64,000 nucleotides of DNA from Clostridium merdae (GCF_900176635.1 NZ_FXLN01000004.1:310001-374000), one strand, 5' to 3'. Positions 25,234 through 32,653 are shown, counted from the first letter of the stretch. The notes: generated from the sequence alone by a model not told the origin. Numbers and translations are program-made.

Positions 25234-25704
25234 ATGAATAATAAAGCGAATAGTGCGTCAAATTCTAATGCTAGCCAAGGGTGCAGAGGAATGGATATGG
25301 GCCCGCAGCCATATGTTCTTAATATTGTGGCAGCAGCAAAGCAAAACTGCAATTATAGAACAGCAATATGGACAGGAACCCACCTTCAGGCAACCCTAAT
25401 GTGTATTCCGGTAGGCGGAGATATTGGGTTCGAGGTGCACCCGGATACCGACCAGTTTTTACGGATTGAACAAGGCTGTGGAATGGTAAAGATGGGGAAC
25501 GGTAAAGATAAAGTAGTCTTACAACAAAATATTTCTCCCGGTTGCGCCATTTTTGTACCAGCGGGAACATGGCATAACCTGATAAATACCGGGGATGTTC
25601 CGTTAAAGCTTTATACAATTTACGCTCCGCCTCATCACCCGCATGGAACCATTCATAGAACAAAGTCAGATGCTATGGCGACAGAGAATCCCTCTAAAAA
25701 ATAA
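25234..25704 (+). CDS. Cupin-domain protein
   Basis: 156 residues; ATG at 25234 after AAAGGAGG. A disordered N-terminus (Asn/Ser/Ala rich) precedes a single cupin barrel. Metal-site motifs are GFEVHPDTDQFLRIEQG near residue 70 (the usual HxHx3-4E is HPDTDQFLRIE here) and GTWHNLINTG near 112. A His/Pro-rich segment APPHHPHGTIH lies near 135. Related stand-alone cupins are common in clostridia, with unknown substrate. It lies inside the element and ends 75 bases from the att core, followed by a strong terminator. Confidence 0.88.
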   Translation: MNNKANSASNSNASQGCRGMDMGPQPYVLNIVAAAKQNCNYRTAIWTGTHLQATLMCIPVGGDIGFEVHPDTDQFLRIEQGCGMVKMGNGKDKVVLQQNISPGCAIFVPAGTWHNLINTGDVPLKLYTIYAPPHHPHGTIHRTKSDAMATENPSKK

Positions 25705-25715
25705 CTGCACATATA

Positions 25716-25760
25716 GAAACAGCCCGCTCCCCTTACCAATAGGGGAGCGGGCTGTTTCTA
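25716..25760. terminator. Strong bidirectional terminator just inside the element
   Basis: AAACAGCCCGCTCCCCT pairs perfectly with AGGGGAGCGGGCTGTTT. It ends the cupin transcript. On the minus strand it would also stop transcription coming from the split gene's 5' part before it reaches the element. Confidence 0.9.
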
Positions 25761-25768
25761 CCATATGA

Positions 25769-25793
25769 ACACTCTTATTCGCTGCACGAATCA
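25769..25793 (-). other. Element junction 2 (att site) inside the split gene
   Basis: Plus-strand core TCGC at 25779-25782; element arm ACACTCTTAT to its left, gene sequence TGCACGAATC to its right. Together with 21879-21882 it defines the 3,900-bp interval. Confidence 0.75.
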
Positions 25794-25879
25794 TAGATAC
25801 GCATGGCGTCAATGCAAACAGCTTCTTTAAAGCATCCTGTTCCGCGCTCATCGGACGCAATATTAAAATCTTGAGCCAT
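25775..25879 (-). CDS. 5' segment of the split cysteine-rich protein gene
   Basis: The ATG at 25879 has a near-perfect AGGAGG eight bases upstream. The frame codes for 33 gene residues starting MAQDFNIASDERGTGC and ending with CIDAMRIYDSCS, then E and a stop supplied by the element edge. A 34-residue product looks incomplete: it ends in the middle of a cysteine motif that the 3' segment at 21882 continues (DKDCLEDL). Joining at GCGA gives IYDSCSDKDCLEDL in one frame. I recall this continuous motif from uninterrupted clostridial hypothetical proteins; that is memory and should be checked. The upstream region has CATAAAAT at 25931-25924, weakly like SigE/SigK, and also a SigA-like TTGAAT-16-TATAGA. 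Confidence 0.8.
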   Translation of the reverse strand: MAQDFNIASDERGTGCFKEAVCIDAMRIYDSCSE

Positions 25880-26073
25880 AAATTGTTCCTCCTAACAGGT
25901 TAAATTCCCATGTTCTCTATAACATTTTATGGCTCAGATTCAATTTTGTTACAGGGTAATTATTATAAAGAAAAGCGGCATGTACAATGAATACCCGTAC
26001 TTTTTTCGGCTGCGACACATAGTGTAGGCAACCTAGCCTGTTCAAAAGGTGAAAAACGTCTATTTTACAGAGA

Positions 26074-28308
26074 TTAAAGCTTGGTCAATCGCGCGAAATT
26101 AGACATTAATTTTTTTGTTCCGGCTGTTTGGAATTCTATTTCAAGTAGATTATCATTACCCATAGGAGTAACCGAAAGTATTTTTCCCTCACCAAAGGTT
26201 TTGTGCTCCACGCGATCTCCGGTTTGGTAGCTTTGAGTGGATTTACGCGGAGGAATATCCACTGGGCCAAACTGGCGGGCAGCCTGTATGGAGATTGTGC
26301 GCGCCTCGTAAGCGGAGGTTGGCAAATCGGTTCCGGGCTCCGGCTTTTTCCAAGACCGAGAACGGCTGCGTTCTACAAGCTCTTCCGGAATTTCAATTAA
26401 GAAGCGCGATGCTTTGTTGCGAGAGGTTGAACCAAATATCATGCGGCTTTCCGCATTGGTTAGGTGTAGCTCTTCACGGGCACGAGTGATTGCCACATAA
26501 GCTAATCGGCGCTCTTCCTCAATTTCGTTCGGGTTATAAATGGCCTGCATTCCGGGGAAGAGGCCGTCTTCCATCCCAGGGAGGAAAACCACAGGGAACT
26601 CAAGGCCCTTTGCAGAGTGCATAGTCATTAGAATGACTTGGTCTTTGTTGGTATCGAGCTGGTCAATGTCTGTAAAGAGGGAAACCTCTTCCAAGAAACC
26701 AGAGAGAGAGGAATCGGGGTTGTCTTCCTGATACTTGATTAAGCTGGAAGAAAGCTCGTTAATATTATCGACTCGATCTTGCGCGTCGTCTTCTTCCGCT
26801 CGCAGGGAAGCAATGTATTCGGTTTTCTCCAAAATAAGCTGGTATAAGTCGTTTAAAGAGATATCGGGGTTGGTGGAAGCCTCAATTAAATCGAGGATAA
26901 GGCGGGCAAATGCTTGCAGCTTTGCCGCAGAACGACGCAAAGGCTCAAAATCCTCCGCGTTGGTAATTACATCAAATAAAGACATCTCTGCTTCACGAGC
27001 CAGTTCTACTGCTTGCGTAATGGTCTTTTCACCAATAGAGCGTTTAGGCTGGTTGATGATACGGCGCAGACGAACTTCATCCGCAGGGTTGTTAATCACA
27101 CTCAAATAGGCAAGCATATCGCGAATTTCTTTACGGTCATAGAAACGAACTCCGCCTACAATTCGGTAAGGAATACCCGACTTTACCATCATTTTTTCCA
27201 ACGAGTTCGATTGAGAGTTCATTCGGTACAGTACCGCAAAGTCCGAATATTTACGCCCTTTTGCCACACCATCCAGAATATGCGTAGCAATATAATCTGC
27301 TTCATCCTGCTCGCTAAAGGATGTGTGCATGTATAAGGGGCAGCCTTGTGGGTTTTCCGTCCACAAAGATTTTCCTTTGCGCTGAGTGTTATTTTCAATC
27401 ACAGCATTTGCTGCATCCAATATATTTTTAGTAGAGCGGTAATTTTGCTCTAAGCGGATGACTAAGGCTCCTGGGAAAGTTTTTTCGAAGCTTAAAATAT
27501 TTTCAATTGTAGCTCCCCGGAACTTATAGATACTCTGGTCATCATCACCAACAACACATAAGTTTTTATTTCGTTTCGCTAAAAGAGATACAAACATGTA
27601 CTGCGCGTGGTTTGTGTCCTGGTACTCATCTACCATAAAGTATTGGAAGCGATTCTGGTAATAATCCAGAACATCCGGGCAAACTTGGAAGAGGACTACT
27701 GTGTTAAAAATCAGGTCGTCAAAATCCATTGCATCGGAGGCCTTCAGGCGGCCTTGGTACATTAGGTATGCTTCTGCAATTTTCTTTAGCCGAAAATCAT
27801 CTCCGGCGCGATCAGAGAACTCCTTAGCATTTACCAAAGAATCCTTTGCGCGGCTGATTTCACCTAAAACAGACTTCACGGGAAGCTCTTTTTCATCAAT
27901 TTGAAGAGCCTTTAGGCAGTCCTTCATCACCCTGCGGGAATCGTCAGAATCATAAATGGTGAAGTGAGGGGTGTAACCCAGTCTGTCCGCGTCTCGCCGA
28001 AGCATACGCGCGCAGGTGGAATGAAAGGTAGAAGCCCAAACCTCACTGCCCTTGTCACCAAGCATGGTAACGAGGCGCTCTTTGAGCTCACCTGCGGCTT
28101 TATTTGTAAAGGTGATTGCCATAATCCGGTAAGGGTCGCACCCTTCGCGAATTAAGTTGGCAACACGATTCACCAGTACGGTGGTTTTTCCGCTTCCGGC
28201 TCCCGCCAAAATCAAAAGAGGCCCTTCTTTGTGCCGGATGGCATCCTGTTGTCTTGGATTCATCTTGGAAAAATTCTGCGATAGCAGCGTTTCATTCAGT
28301 ACGGACAT
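26074..28308 (-). CDS. pcrA: ATP-dependent DNA helicase PcrA/UvrD
   Basis: 744 residues, superfamily 1A helicase for repair and removal of proteins from DNA. Motif Q/I: NPRQQDAI and LILAGAGSGKTT with K41; motif II VDEYQDTN; motif III GDDDQSIYKFRGA; motif IV EQNYRS; motif V MTMHSAKGLEF; motif VI VAITRA. The C-terminal tail has the PcrA beta-hairpin YQTGDRVEHKTFGEGKILSV that contacts RNA polymerase. The ATG at 28308 follows AGGAGG at a rather long 12-base spacing. Preceded by a promoter and a leader with mutually exclusive hairpins (28416-28558). Confidence 0.96.
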   Translation of the reverse strand: MSVLNETLLSQNFSKMNPRQQDAIRHKEGPLLILAGAGSGKTTVLVNRVANLIREGCDPYRIMAITFTNKAAGELKERLVTMLGDKGSEVWASTFHSTCARMLRRDADRLGYTPHFTIYDSDDSRRVMKDCLKALQIDEKELPVKSVLGEISRAKDSLVNAKEFSDRAGDDFRLKKIAEAYLMYQGRLKASDAMDFDDLIFNTVVLFQVCPDVLDYYQNRFQYFMVDEYQDTNHAQYMFVSLLAKRNKNLCVVGDDDQSIYKFRGATIENILSFEKTFPGALVIRLEQNYRSTKNILDAANAVIENNTQRKGKSLWTENPQGCPLYMHTSFSEQDEADYIATHILDGVAKGRKYSDFAVLYRMNSQSNSLEKMMVKSGIPYRIVGGVRFYDRKEIRDMLAYLSVINNPADEVRLRRIINQPKRSIGEKTITQAVELAREAEMSLFDVITNAEDFEPLRRSAAKLQAFARLILDLIEASTNPDISLNDLYQLILEKTEYIASLRAEEDDAQDRVDNINELSSSLIKYQEDNPDSSLSGFLEEVSLFTDIDQLDTNKDQVILMTMHSAKGLEFPVVFLPGMEDGLFPGMQAIYNPNEIEEERRLAYVAITRAREELHLTNAESRMIFGSTSRNKASRFLIEIPEELVERSRSRSWKKPEPGTDLPTSAYEARTISIQAARQFGPVDIPPRKSTQSYQTGDRVEHKTFGEGKILSVTPMGNDNLLEIEFQTAGTKKLMSNFARLTKL

Positions 28309-28415
28309 ATTTAACGCAATCCTCCTATTTCTTCCCTGTACCGGCGGGCCGTTACGCAAGGCATTTTTAGCATATTTTTATTGACTAAAAGTATCTCACA
28401 AAACGAAGGGTACAG

Positions 28416-28558
28416 AAAAAAGGGCGCCGGCCCATAAGGTCGGGCCGGTTTCGCCATGATTTTCGGCGGCCCGCGGAAAATTTCACCTTGGGCTGCTGTA
28501 ATTTTAGCACTCTAGACACTTATAAAATAATTATACTCTATTTTGCAGTGCTTGGCAA
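28416..28558 (-). promoter_or_regulatory. Promoter and attenuator-like structured leader upstream of pcrA
   Basis: Minus strand: TTGCCA (28558-28553), 17-base spacer, TATAAT (28535-28530). The RNA would start near 28523. CGGGCCG (28473-28467) can pair perfectly with CGGCCCG (28447-28441), enclosing GCC-GAAAATCAT-GGC. The same bases in CCGGCCC (28448-28442) pair perfectly with GGGCCGG (28433-28427), followed by CGCCC and TTTTTT (28421-28416), an intrinsic terminator. The region is much richer in GC than its surroundings. It is either a riboswitch/attenuator of pcrA or a terminated small RNA of about 100 bases. No known RNA family was recognised. Confidence 0.6.
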
Positions 28559-28572
28559 ATGACTGTTCCCAA

Positions 28573-28610
28573 TAAAAAAGCACCCGGGCAAAAGACCCGG
28601 GCGCTTTGAT
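28573..28610 (-). terminator. Terminator of the OadG-like gene
   Basis: CACCCGGG pairs with CCCGGGCG around AAAAGA; T-run on the minus strand. Confidence 0.88.
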
Positions 28611-28623
28611 TAAAGAACGAAAT

Positions 28624-29070
28624 TTAGAACGGGCGGGTGTTTTCCAGCAAACCGGCAGTTGCCCAAGTGGAACGGGTACGGGGTGCCGGAGCAGCAGTGG
28701 CTACAGCAAGCGGTGCAGGTTCTGCCAGTGTGACCGCCTGAATTGCGGAAGCTGGAATATCATACAACGTGTATGCCGCAGCTGCAATAACAGCCAAAAT
28801 TTCACCGGAAATTGTTCCTTGTACAGCGGAAGCCGCCTGAGGTGCAGTAGCAGCAACAGCGGGTACTGCTACTGGAGCGACAGTTTGCTGGCTAAAAACA
28901 GGTGCCGGAGCAGGCGCTTGATTTACGGCCTGTGCCTCACGCAGTGCTTGTTCACGTTTCTCGTTCAATACATTCAGCTTTTGCAGGGTACCACGCAAAA
29001 CAACCAGCACGGCCAATGCTGCAATAGCCGCAATTGCTGAAATAATGATCTGAAGCTGTGTAGCGTCCAT
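28624..29070 (-). CDS. OadG-like (sodium pump decarboxylase gamma/delta) subunit, orphan
   Basis: 148 residues. One N-terminal membrane helix (about 8-25, IIISAIAAIAALAVLVVL), a charged helix, an Ala/Pro/Val-rich linker (55-95) and a C-terminal segment GEILAVIAAAAYTLYD followed by STWATAGLLENTRPF. This order, and the W...G..EN.RPF end, is typical of OadG/MmdD-type small subunits, which anchor biotin-dependent, Na+-pumping decarboxylases to the membrane. No alpha, beta or biotin-carrier gene is adjacent, so its partners must be encoded elsewhere. ATG 29070 is preferred over TTG 29073; GGGGA precedes it. A TATAAT box lies about 150 bases upstream. Confidence 0.75.
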   Translation of the reverse strand: MDATQLQIIISAIAAIAALAVLVVLRGTLQKLNVLNEKREQALREAQAVNQAPAPAPVFSQQTVAPVAVPAVAATAPQAASAVQGTISGEILAVIAAAAYTLYDIPASAIQAVTLAEPAPLAVATAAPAPRTRSTWATAGLLENTRPF

Positions 29071-29277
29071 CAAAAAACATCCCCATTTCTTATAAGTATT
29101 CTGTTCGGGAAGACAACCGTTTTTGAGAGCGATGCGCCCACATAAATGGTAAATGCTAAGGGATTGTCCTCCCTAAGCGTAATGCAAAATCCCAATTAAA
29201 GTTATTATACCCGATTCTTTCCATGATTTCAATTCTTTTTCGCCAGAAAGCAAGCAAAGCTTTCGTGAAGTTTATCG

Positions 29278-29306
29278 TTGCATACTGTGGCGGCAGGCCT
29301 TATAAT
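29278..29306 (+). promoter_or_regulatory. Promoter of the AraC operon
   Basis: TTGCAT at 29278-29283, 17-base spacer, TATAAT at 29301-29306. Confidence 0.75.
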
Positions 29307-29346
29307 AAATGTATTATTTTGCGTGATTTGTTGAGGAGGGAAATTT

Positions 29347-30198
29347 GTGGAAAACGATAAATTCAAACGCTCTTTCCGAACTCCCTTTCAAAATAGCTTA
29401 GGTTTAGCGGTTTACCGCTCCGGCTTGCAGCGCTGTGCGCCAGACCACTCTTGGGGGCCGGGCATCCGCGACCATTATTTAATTCATTATATTCTTTCCG
29501 GTAAAGGCCGGTTTGACAGCGGGAAAAAGAGGTATACTCTTACTGCTGGGGATGGTTTTCTTGTCGTGCCTGGTGTTATTTCTTCTTATCAGGCGGATTA
29601 CAACGAGCCCTGGGAATACTGTTGGGTAGGGTTTAACGGTGCTGATGCTCGCCGTCTTGTAAATGAGACAGGTCTTTCGGAAGAGCAGCCGTTGTTTCAC
29701 TACGATAAAGACAGTTTAATTGAGAATATGCTCAACGATATTTATACCGCAACGGGGCCAAGCCCCAGCAATGAAGCTCAAATGACAGCAGCACTTCTGC
29801 GCTTTCTTGCTGCAATGATGGTGCTGAACGGCGATCAAAATTGCCGCAAGGATACGGGCTACGCGTATGTGCAGCGCTCCATTCAATTTATTGATTTTAA
29901 TTATTCTCGAGAAGATTTAAATATTACGCAAATTGCTGCGAATGCAGGAGTGAGCCGCAGTCACTTATACCGCTTGTTTTTACAGCATACGGATATGACG
30001 CCGAATGAATACCTGACGAAATACCGTATTAATAAAGCGGCGGATTTATTAAAAAATGAGAATCTTTCTGTTGGAGAGGCGGCTTATTCAACCGGTTTTT
30101 CAGACCAGCTTTACTTTTCAAGGGTGTTCCGCAAGTTAAAGGGAATGCCTCCGAGTAAATTTGCGGAGTCCGCACAAAAAGCGGAAAAGGAGAAATAA
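29347..30198 (+). CDS. AraC-family transcriptional regulator
   Basis: 283 residues. The N-terminal AraC-binding cupin covers about 20-155 (HYILSGKGRFDSGKKRY, LTAGDGFLVVPG), and the C-terminal double HTH covers 180-275 (ITQIAANAGVSRSHLYRLF; AAYSTGFSDQLYFSRVFRKL). Such regulators usually respond to sugars. The start is GTG 29347 after GAGGAGG. It heads a tight cluster with the DUF1836 gene (1-base gap) and two membrane-protein genes, unlike typical AraC genes beside sugar operons. Confidence 0.92.
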   Translation: MENDKFKRSFRTPFQNSLGLAVYRSGLQRCAPDHSWGPGIRDHYLIHYILSGKGRFDSGKKRYTLTAGDGFLVVPGVISSYQADYNEPWEYCWVGFNGADARRLVNETGLSEEQPLFHYDKDSLIENMLNDIYTATGPSPSNEAQMTAALLRFLAAMMVLNGDQNCRKDTGYAYVQRSIQFIDFNYSREDLNITQIAANAGVSRSHLYRLFLQHTDMTPNEYLTKYRINKAADLLKNENLSVGEAAYSTGFSDQLYFSRVFRKLKGMPPSKFAESAQKAEKEK

Positions 30199-30199
30199 C

Positions 30200-30754
30200 A
30201 TGGAAAATGCAAGTGATAAAATACAGAACTGGGTAAAGCAGGTACAGGAACACCAAACAGCCGGGTGGGATTCTATGCCCGAAATCTATCTTTATATGGA
30301 TCAGGTCATCACATATATGGAGCGACAGCTCAATTTGTTTGGGCGTGACGAACAAAGCGTGCTGCTTACCCCCAGTATGATTAATAATTACGTTAAGGAC
30401 CGTGTACTACCACGGCCAGACAAGAAAAAATATGGACGTGAGCATTTGGCAATGCTTACAATCATCAGCCTGTTAAAGCAGGTTTTGTCGATACAAGATA
30501 TTTCTTCCGTACTCAATTCGGGTAACGGTGAAGTGTTCCAAAAAGAGATTTATGAAACCTTTCGTGTGGCACAACAGGAGGAACTAGCAAGCGTTTGTGA
30601 ACGTGTGAATACTGCGGTGGAGCAGGGGGAAGAAGAGCTTCTTTGGCTGGCGTGTGCTTTGGCAGTGGAAGCATCCGCACGGCGAATTGTTGCAGAACGC
30701 ATTTTAAGTGAGCTTTCCCACTCAAAGACCGAATCGGAGGAAAAACAATCATGA
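30200..30754 (+). CDS. DUF1836 protein
   Basis: 184 residues; ATG 30200 starts one base after the AraC stop, with AAAGGAG inside the end of that gene. The DUF1836 signature includes NLFGRDEQSVLLTPSMINNY near 50, VLPRPDKKKYGREHLAMLTI near 74 and LLKQVLSIQDISSVL near 95. The pattern is MerR-like (winged HTH without a sensor), so a DNA-binding role is plausible, but the family is uncharacterised. It overlaps the next gene by four bases (ATGA). Confidence 0.88.
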   Translation: MENASDKIQNWVKQVQEHQTAGWDSMPEIYLYMDQVITYMERQLNLFGRDEQSVLLTPSMINNYVKDRVLPRPDKKKYGREHLAMLTIISLLKQVLSIQDISSVLNSGNGEVFQKEIYETFRVAQQEELASVCERVNTAVEQGEEELLWLACALAVEASARRIVAERILSELSHSKTESEEKQS

Positions 30755-31050
30755 AAGAACTTAGTTCCTTAAATCGTATTTCAACCGTACTAAACTTTAT
30801 TGTAATTGTTCTTGCCCTTTTTTCGTGGCTCGCGAGCGGCTGGAATAACCCAACGGTGATGACAGCCGCTTTTACACTTATGAGTCTTTGCTTCTGGGGT
30901 TCCACTGTAGTGCTTGTTGCTGACAGTGTTCAAAGCGGAAGCTACCGCAATAAAAGAACAAGAGCGTCTTGTGTTGTGCGCGATTTATTTGCATTGGTTG
31001 CAGCAATTTTGCTTTCAATTTATACCTTTGTTACTTATTATATCGCGTAA
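30751..31050 (+). CDS. 99-aa membrane protein with three helices
   Basis: ATG 30751 overlaps the DUF1836 stop, indicating translational coupling. Hydrophobic helices at about 11-29, 36-57 and 77-97, with a short basic loop RNKRTRASCVVRD before the last. No recognised family. As it is coupled to two regulators, it may be a membrane partner of one of them; this is inference. Confidence 0.8.
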   Translation: MKELSSLNRISTVLNFIVIVLALFSWLASGWNNPTVMTAAFTLMSLCFWGSTVVLVADSVQSGSYRNKRTRASCVVRDLFALVAAILLSIYTFVTYYIA

Positions 31051-31110
31051 CAAATAGCGCACACAATTTAATTAATTTATTTGTTTTTAAATGATAGGCG
31101 GCGAAAGCAA

Positions 31111-31512
31111 GTGAGAAAAGAACGGTTTTTATTCTATTATTTATGGTTGTTTTTGTTGATGACAGTGGGTGCGTTTGTATGGCAAATGTTTTTACCTGGC
31201 ATTGCAGAAAGCATGTCAGTATGGGGTATCAGCAAGGGCTGGCAGACTGAAATTGCATTATGGAATGTTGGGTTAGACATAGGAATACTACTTACCCTTG
31301 TAAAACGTAACGTTGAATACGCAAAAGTATTAACGATAATTTCACTATCTCTTTGCATTCTATTAGGCGGGCACCACCTGATTTATGCGCTTACGCAAAC
31401 TACCAATGCAAATACCAGTCTGCATTGGGCTGGGGCAATTGAAGTATTACTCATTGGTGGTGGAGCTGGAATTTTTGCTATTGTAAAATCTGATTGCTTC
31501 CAAAGAAATTAA
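31111..31512 (+). CDS. 133-aa membrane protein with four helices
   Basis: GTG 31111 with AGGCGGCGA about ten bases upstream; a TTG at 31081 would add ten basic residues and has no RBS. Four hydrophobic segments: LFYYLWLFLLMTVGAFVWQM, then IALWNVGLDIGILLTLV, VLTIISLSLCILLGGHHLIY and IEVLLIGGGAGIFAIV. Family not recognised. It lies 60 bases after the previous membrane gene and could belong to the same operon. Confidence 0.75.
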   Translation: MRKERFLFYYLWLFLLMTVGAFVWQMFLPGIAESMSVWGISKGWQTEIALWNVGLDIGILLTLVKRNVEYAKVLTIISLSLCILLGGHHLIYALTQTTNANTSLHWAGAIEVLLIGGGAGIFAIVKSDCFQRN

Positions 31513-31583
31513 TATTTTTCTATAATTTTTAAGAAGGTGGTATGGTGAAAATTCTTGACATGAAACACCCTAAGAATCGAGCT

Positions 31584-31620
31584 TCCTCTGCACGTTAAAC
31601 AATAATTTTTGTGCAGAGGA
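31584..31620 (+). promoter_or_regulatory. Inverted repeat enclosing the RBS of the metallo-hydrolase gene
   Basis: TCCTCTGCAC (31584-31593) and GTGCAGAGGA (31611-31620) are a perfect 10-bp inverted repeat with a 17-base loop. The right arm overlaps the AGAGGAG ribosome site at 31616-31622. In RNA the hairpin would hide the RBS; in DNA it could be a repressor operator. Confidence 0.6.
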
Positions 31621-31632
31621 GTAACGAAAAAA

Positions 31633-32445
31633 ATGAACCGAATGAATCAACCCCTTATTACAAAAGAAACGATTGCATCAATGGAGGACATGTCTTCTTT
31701 TACGTATGCCCTCATCTTTGATGATTTACTAATTGTAGCTCAGAAAGAAACCAATTGCTTTGTTTTAAAATCTTCGGATGGACTGATTGTAATCGATGCA
31801 ATTTGGCCGGATCAAAAAGCGTTTGATGCAATTATACATGCAATAAAAGAGGTAGGCTGGGAGCCGGAAAGCGTTCAAAAGCTGATTCTAACCCATGGGC
31901 ATGTGGATCACACCGGCTGTGGAAAATGGTTTGTTGAAAAATACGGGGTAACTACCTACCTGTCGCAAATTGATGATATGTATTGGCGCGACCACCCGGT
32001 AAAGCCGGACAGACCCAATACGTGGAAAGATTATGAGATAGATGTGTATCTCAATCACGGAGATACCATTACACTTGGCGATAAAACTATTTATGTGTAT
32101 AGCACTCCCGGTCATACACCGGGTGGGCTCAGCTTTATATTCCCAGTCATGGAAGAGGGAACACCCCACATGGCGGCATTATGGGGTGGCACTACTCCTC
32201 CCAGAACAATACCGGCAGTAAACCAGTACTTGGCTTCATTGGAATATTTTATGAGTGTTGCACAGTTCCATAATGTTGACGTTGCGTTGAGCAACCACAC
32301 TGCGGTAGACAATGGGTTGGAACGCATTGCATACTCAATAAAGCGCATGAGTTATATGCCGAATATTTATATTATCGGGAAGAAAGGTTTTCAAAATTAC
32401 TGCCAAGTGTTTCGAACCATGAGCAATCAAATTTTAGAGAAATAA
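31633..32445 (+). CDS. Metallo-beta-lactamase-fold hydrolase
   Basis: 270 residues. The zinc motif is H88-G-H90-V-D92-H93, with further ligands in STPGHTPGGLSF near 160 and LSNHTAVDNG near 222. HxHxDH with this C-terminal histidine is the arrangement of subclass-B3-like and other MBL hydrolases; the natural substrate is not evident and beta-lactam hydrolysis should not be assumed. No signal peptide, so it is probably cytoplasmic, unlike true secreted lactamases. Start ATG 31633 after GAGGAG; the RBS is inside an inverted repeat. Terminator follows. Confidence 0.88.
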   Translation: MNRMNQPLITKETIASMEDMSSFTYALIFDDLLIVAQKETNCFVLKSSDGLIVIDAIWPDQKAFDAIIHAIKEVGWEPESVQKLILTHGHVDHTGCGKWFVEKYGVTTYLSQIDDMYWRDHPVKPDRPNTWKDYEIDVYLNHGDTITLGDKTIYVYSTPGHTPGGLSFIFPVMEEGTPHMAALWGGTTPPRTIPAVNQYLASLEYFMSVAQFHNVDVALSNHTAVDNGLERIAYSIKRMSYMPNIYIIGKKGFQNYCQVFRTMSNQILEK

Positions 32446-32454
32446 TGACAAATT

Positions 32455-32491
32455 GAAAGGACAACCTGCTGAAACGTAGGTTGTCCTTTTC
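32455..32491 (+). terminator. Terminator after the MBL gene
   Basis: AAAGGACAACCT pairs with AGGTTGTCCTTTT. Confidence 0.88.
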
Positions 32492-32653
32492 TAAATAACG
32501 ATAATGGAAATTAAATTTATGAAGAAACAATACAAAGATTATTTTAATGTTTCTTATCATTTGTTATATATTAAGAAGTTGCATGATGTAGGATAGACAG
32601 GATTTGCAAATTCTGGTAACATAGCTTTAGCTTATTGAAAGGAAATATTATAA

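Larger units (their letters stand above)
21879..25782. mobile_element. 3.9-kb gene-splitting, skin-like integrated element
   Basis: The DNA between two TCGC cores (21879-21882 and 25779-25782) interrupts one minus-strand gene in the same codon phase; deletion of exactly 3,900 bp restores an open frame reading through IYDSCSDKDCLEDL. It holds a serine recombinase at one edge, an AbrB/SpoVT-like regulator, a cupin, and three small proteins. Inner arms of the two junctions form a palindrome in the predicted excision circle (ACTCTTATTCGCAAGAGT). This architecture matches elements such as skin in sigK and SP-beta in spsM, excised by large serine recombinases in the sporulating mother cell. No phage structural or replication genes are present, so mobility beyond excision is probably lost. 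Confidence 0.85.

Noticed and set aside
28425..28525. SRP RNA, 6S RNA or another known small RNA
   Set aside because: A CAGCAGCCCAAGG stretch recalls SRP RNA, but the conserved GGAAG loop and symmetric elements are absent; no other family fits.
31633..32445. Calling the MBL-fold gene an antibiotic-resistance beta-lactamase
   Set aside because: The HxHxDH motif is shared by many hydrolases and there is no export signal; only the fold is supported.
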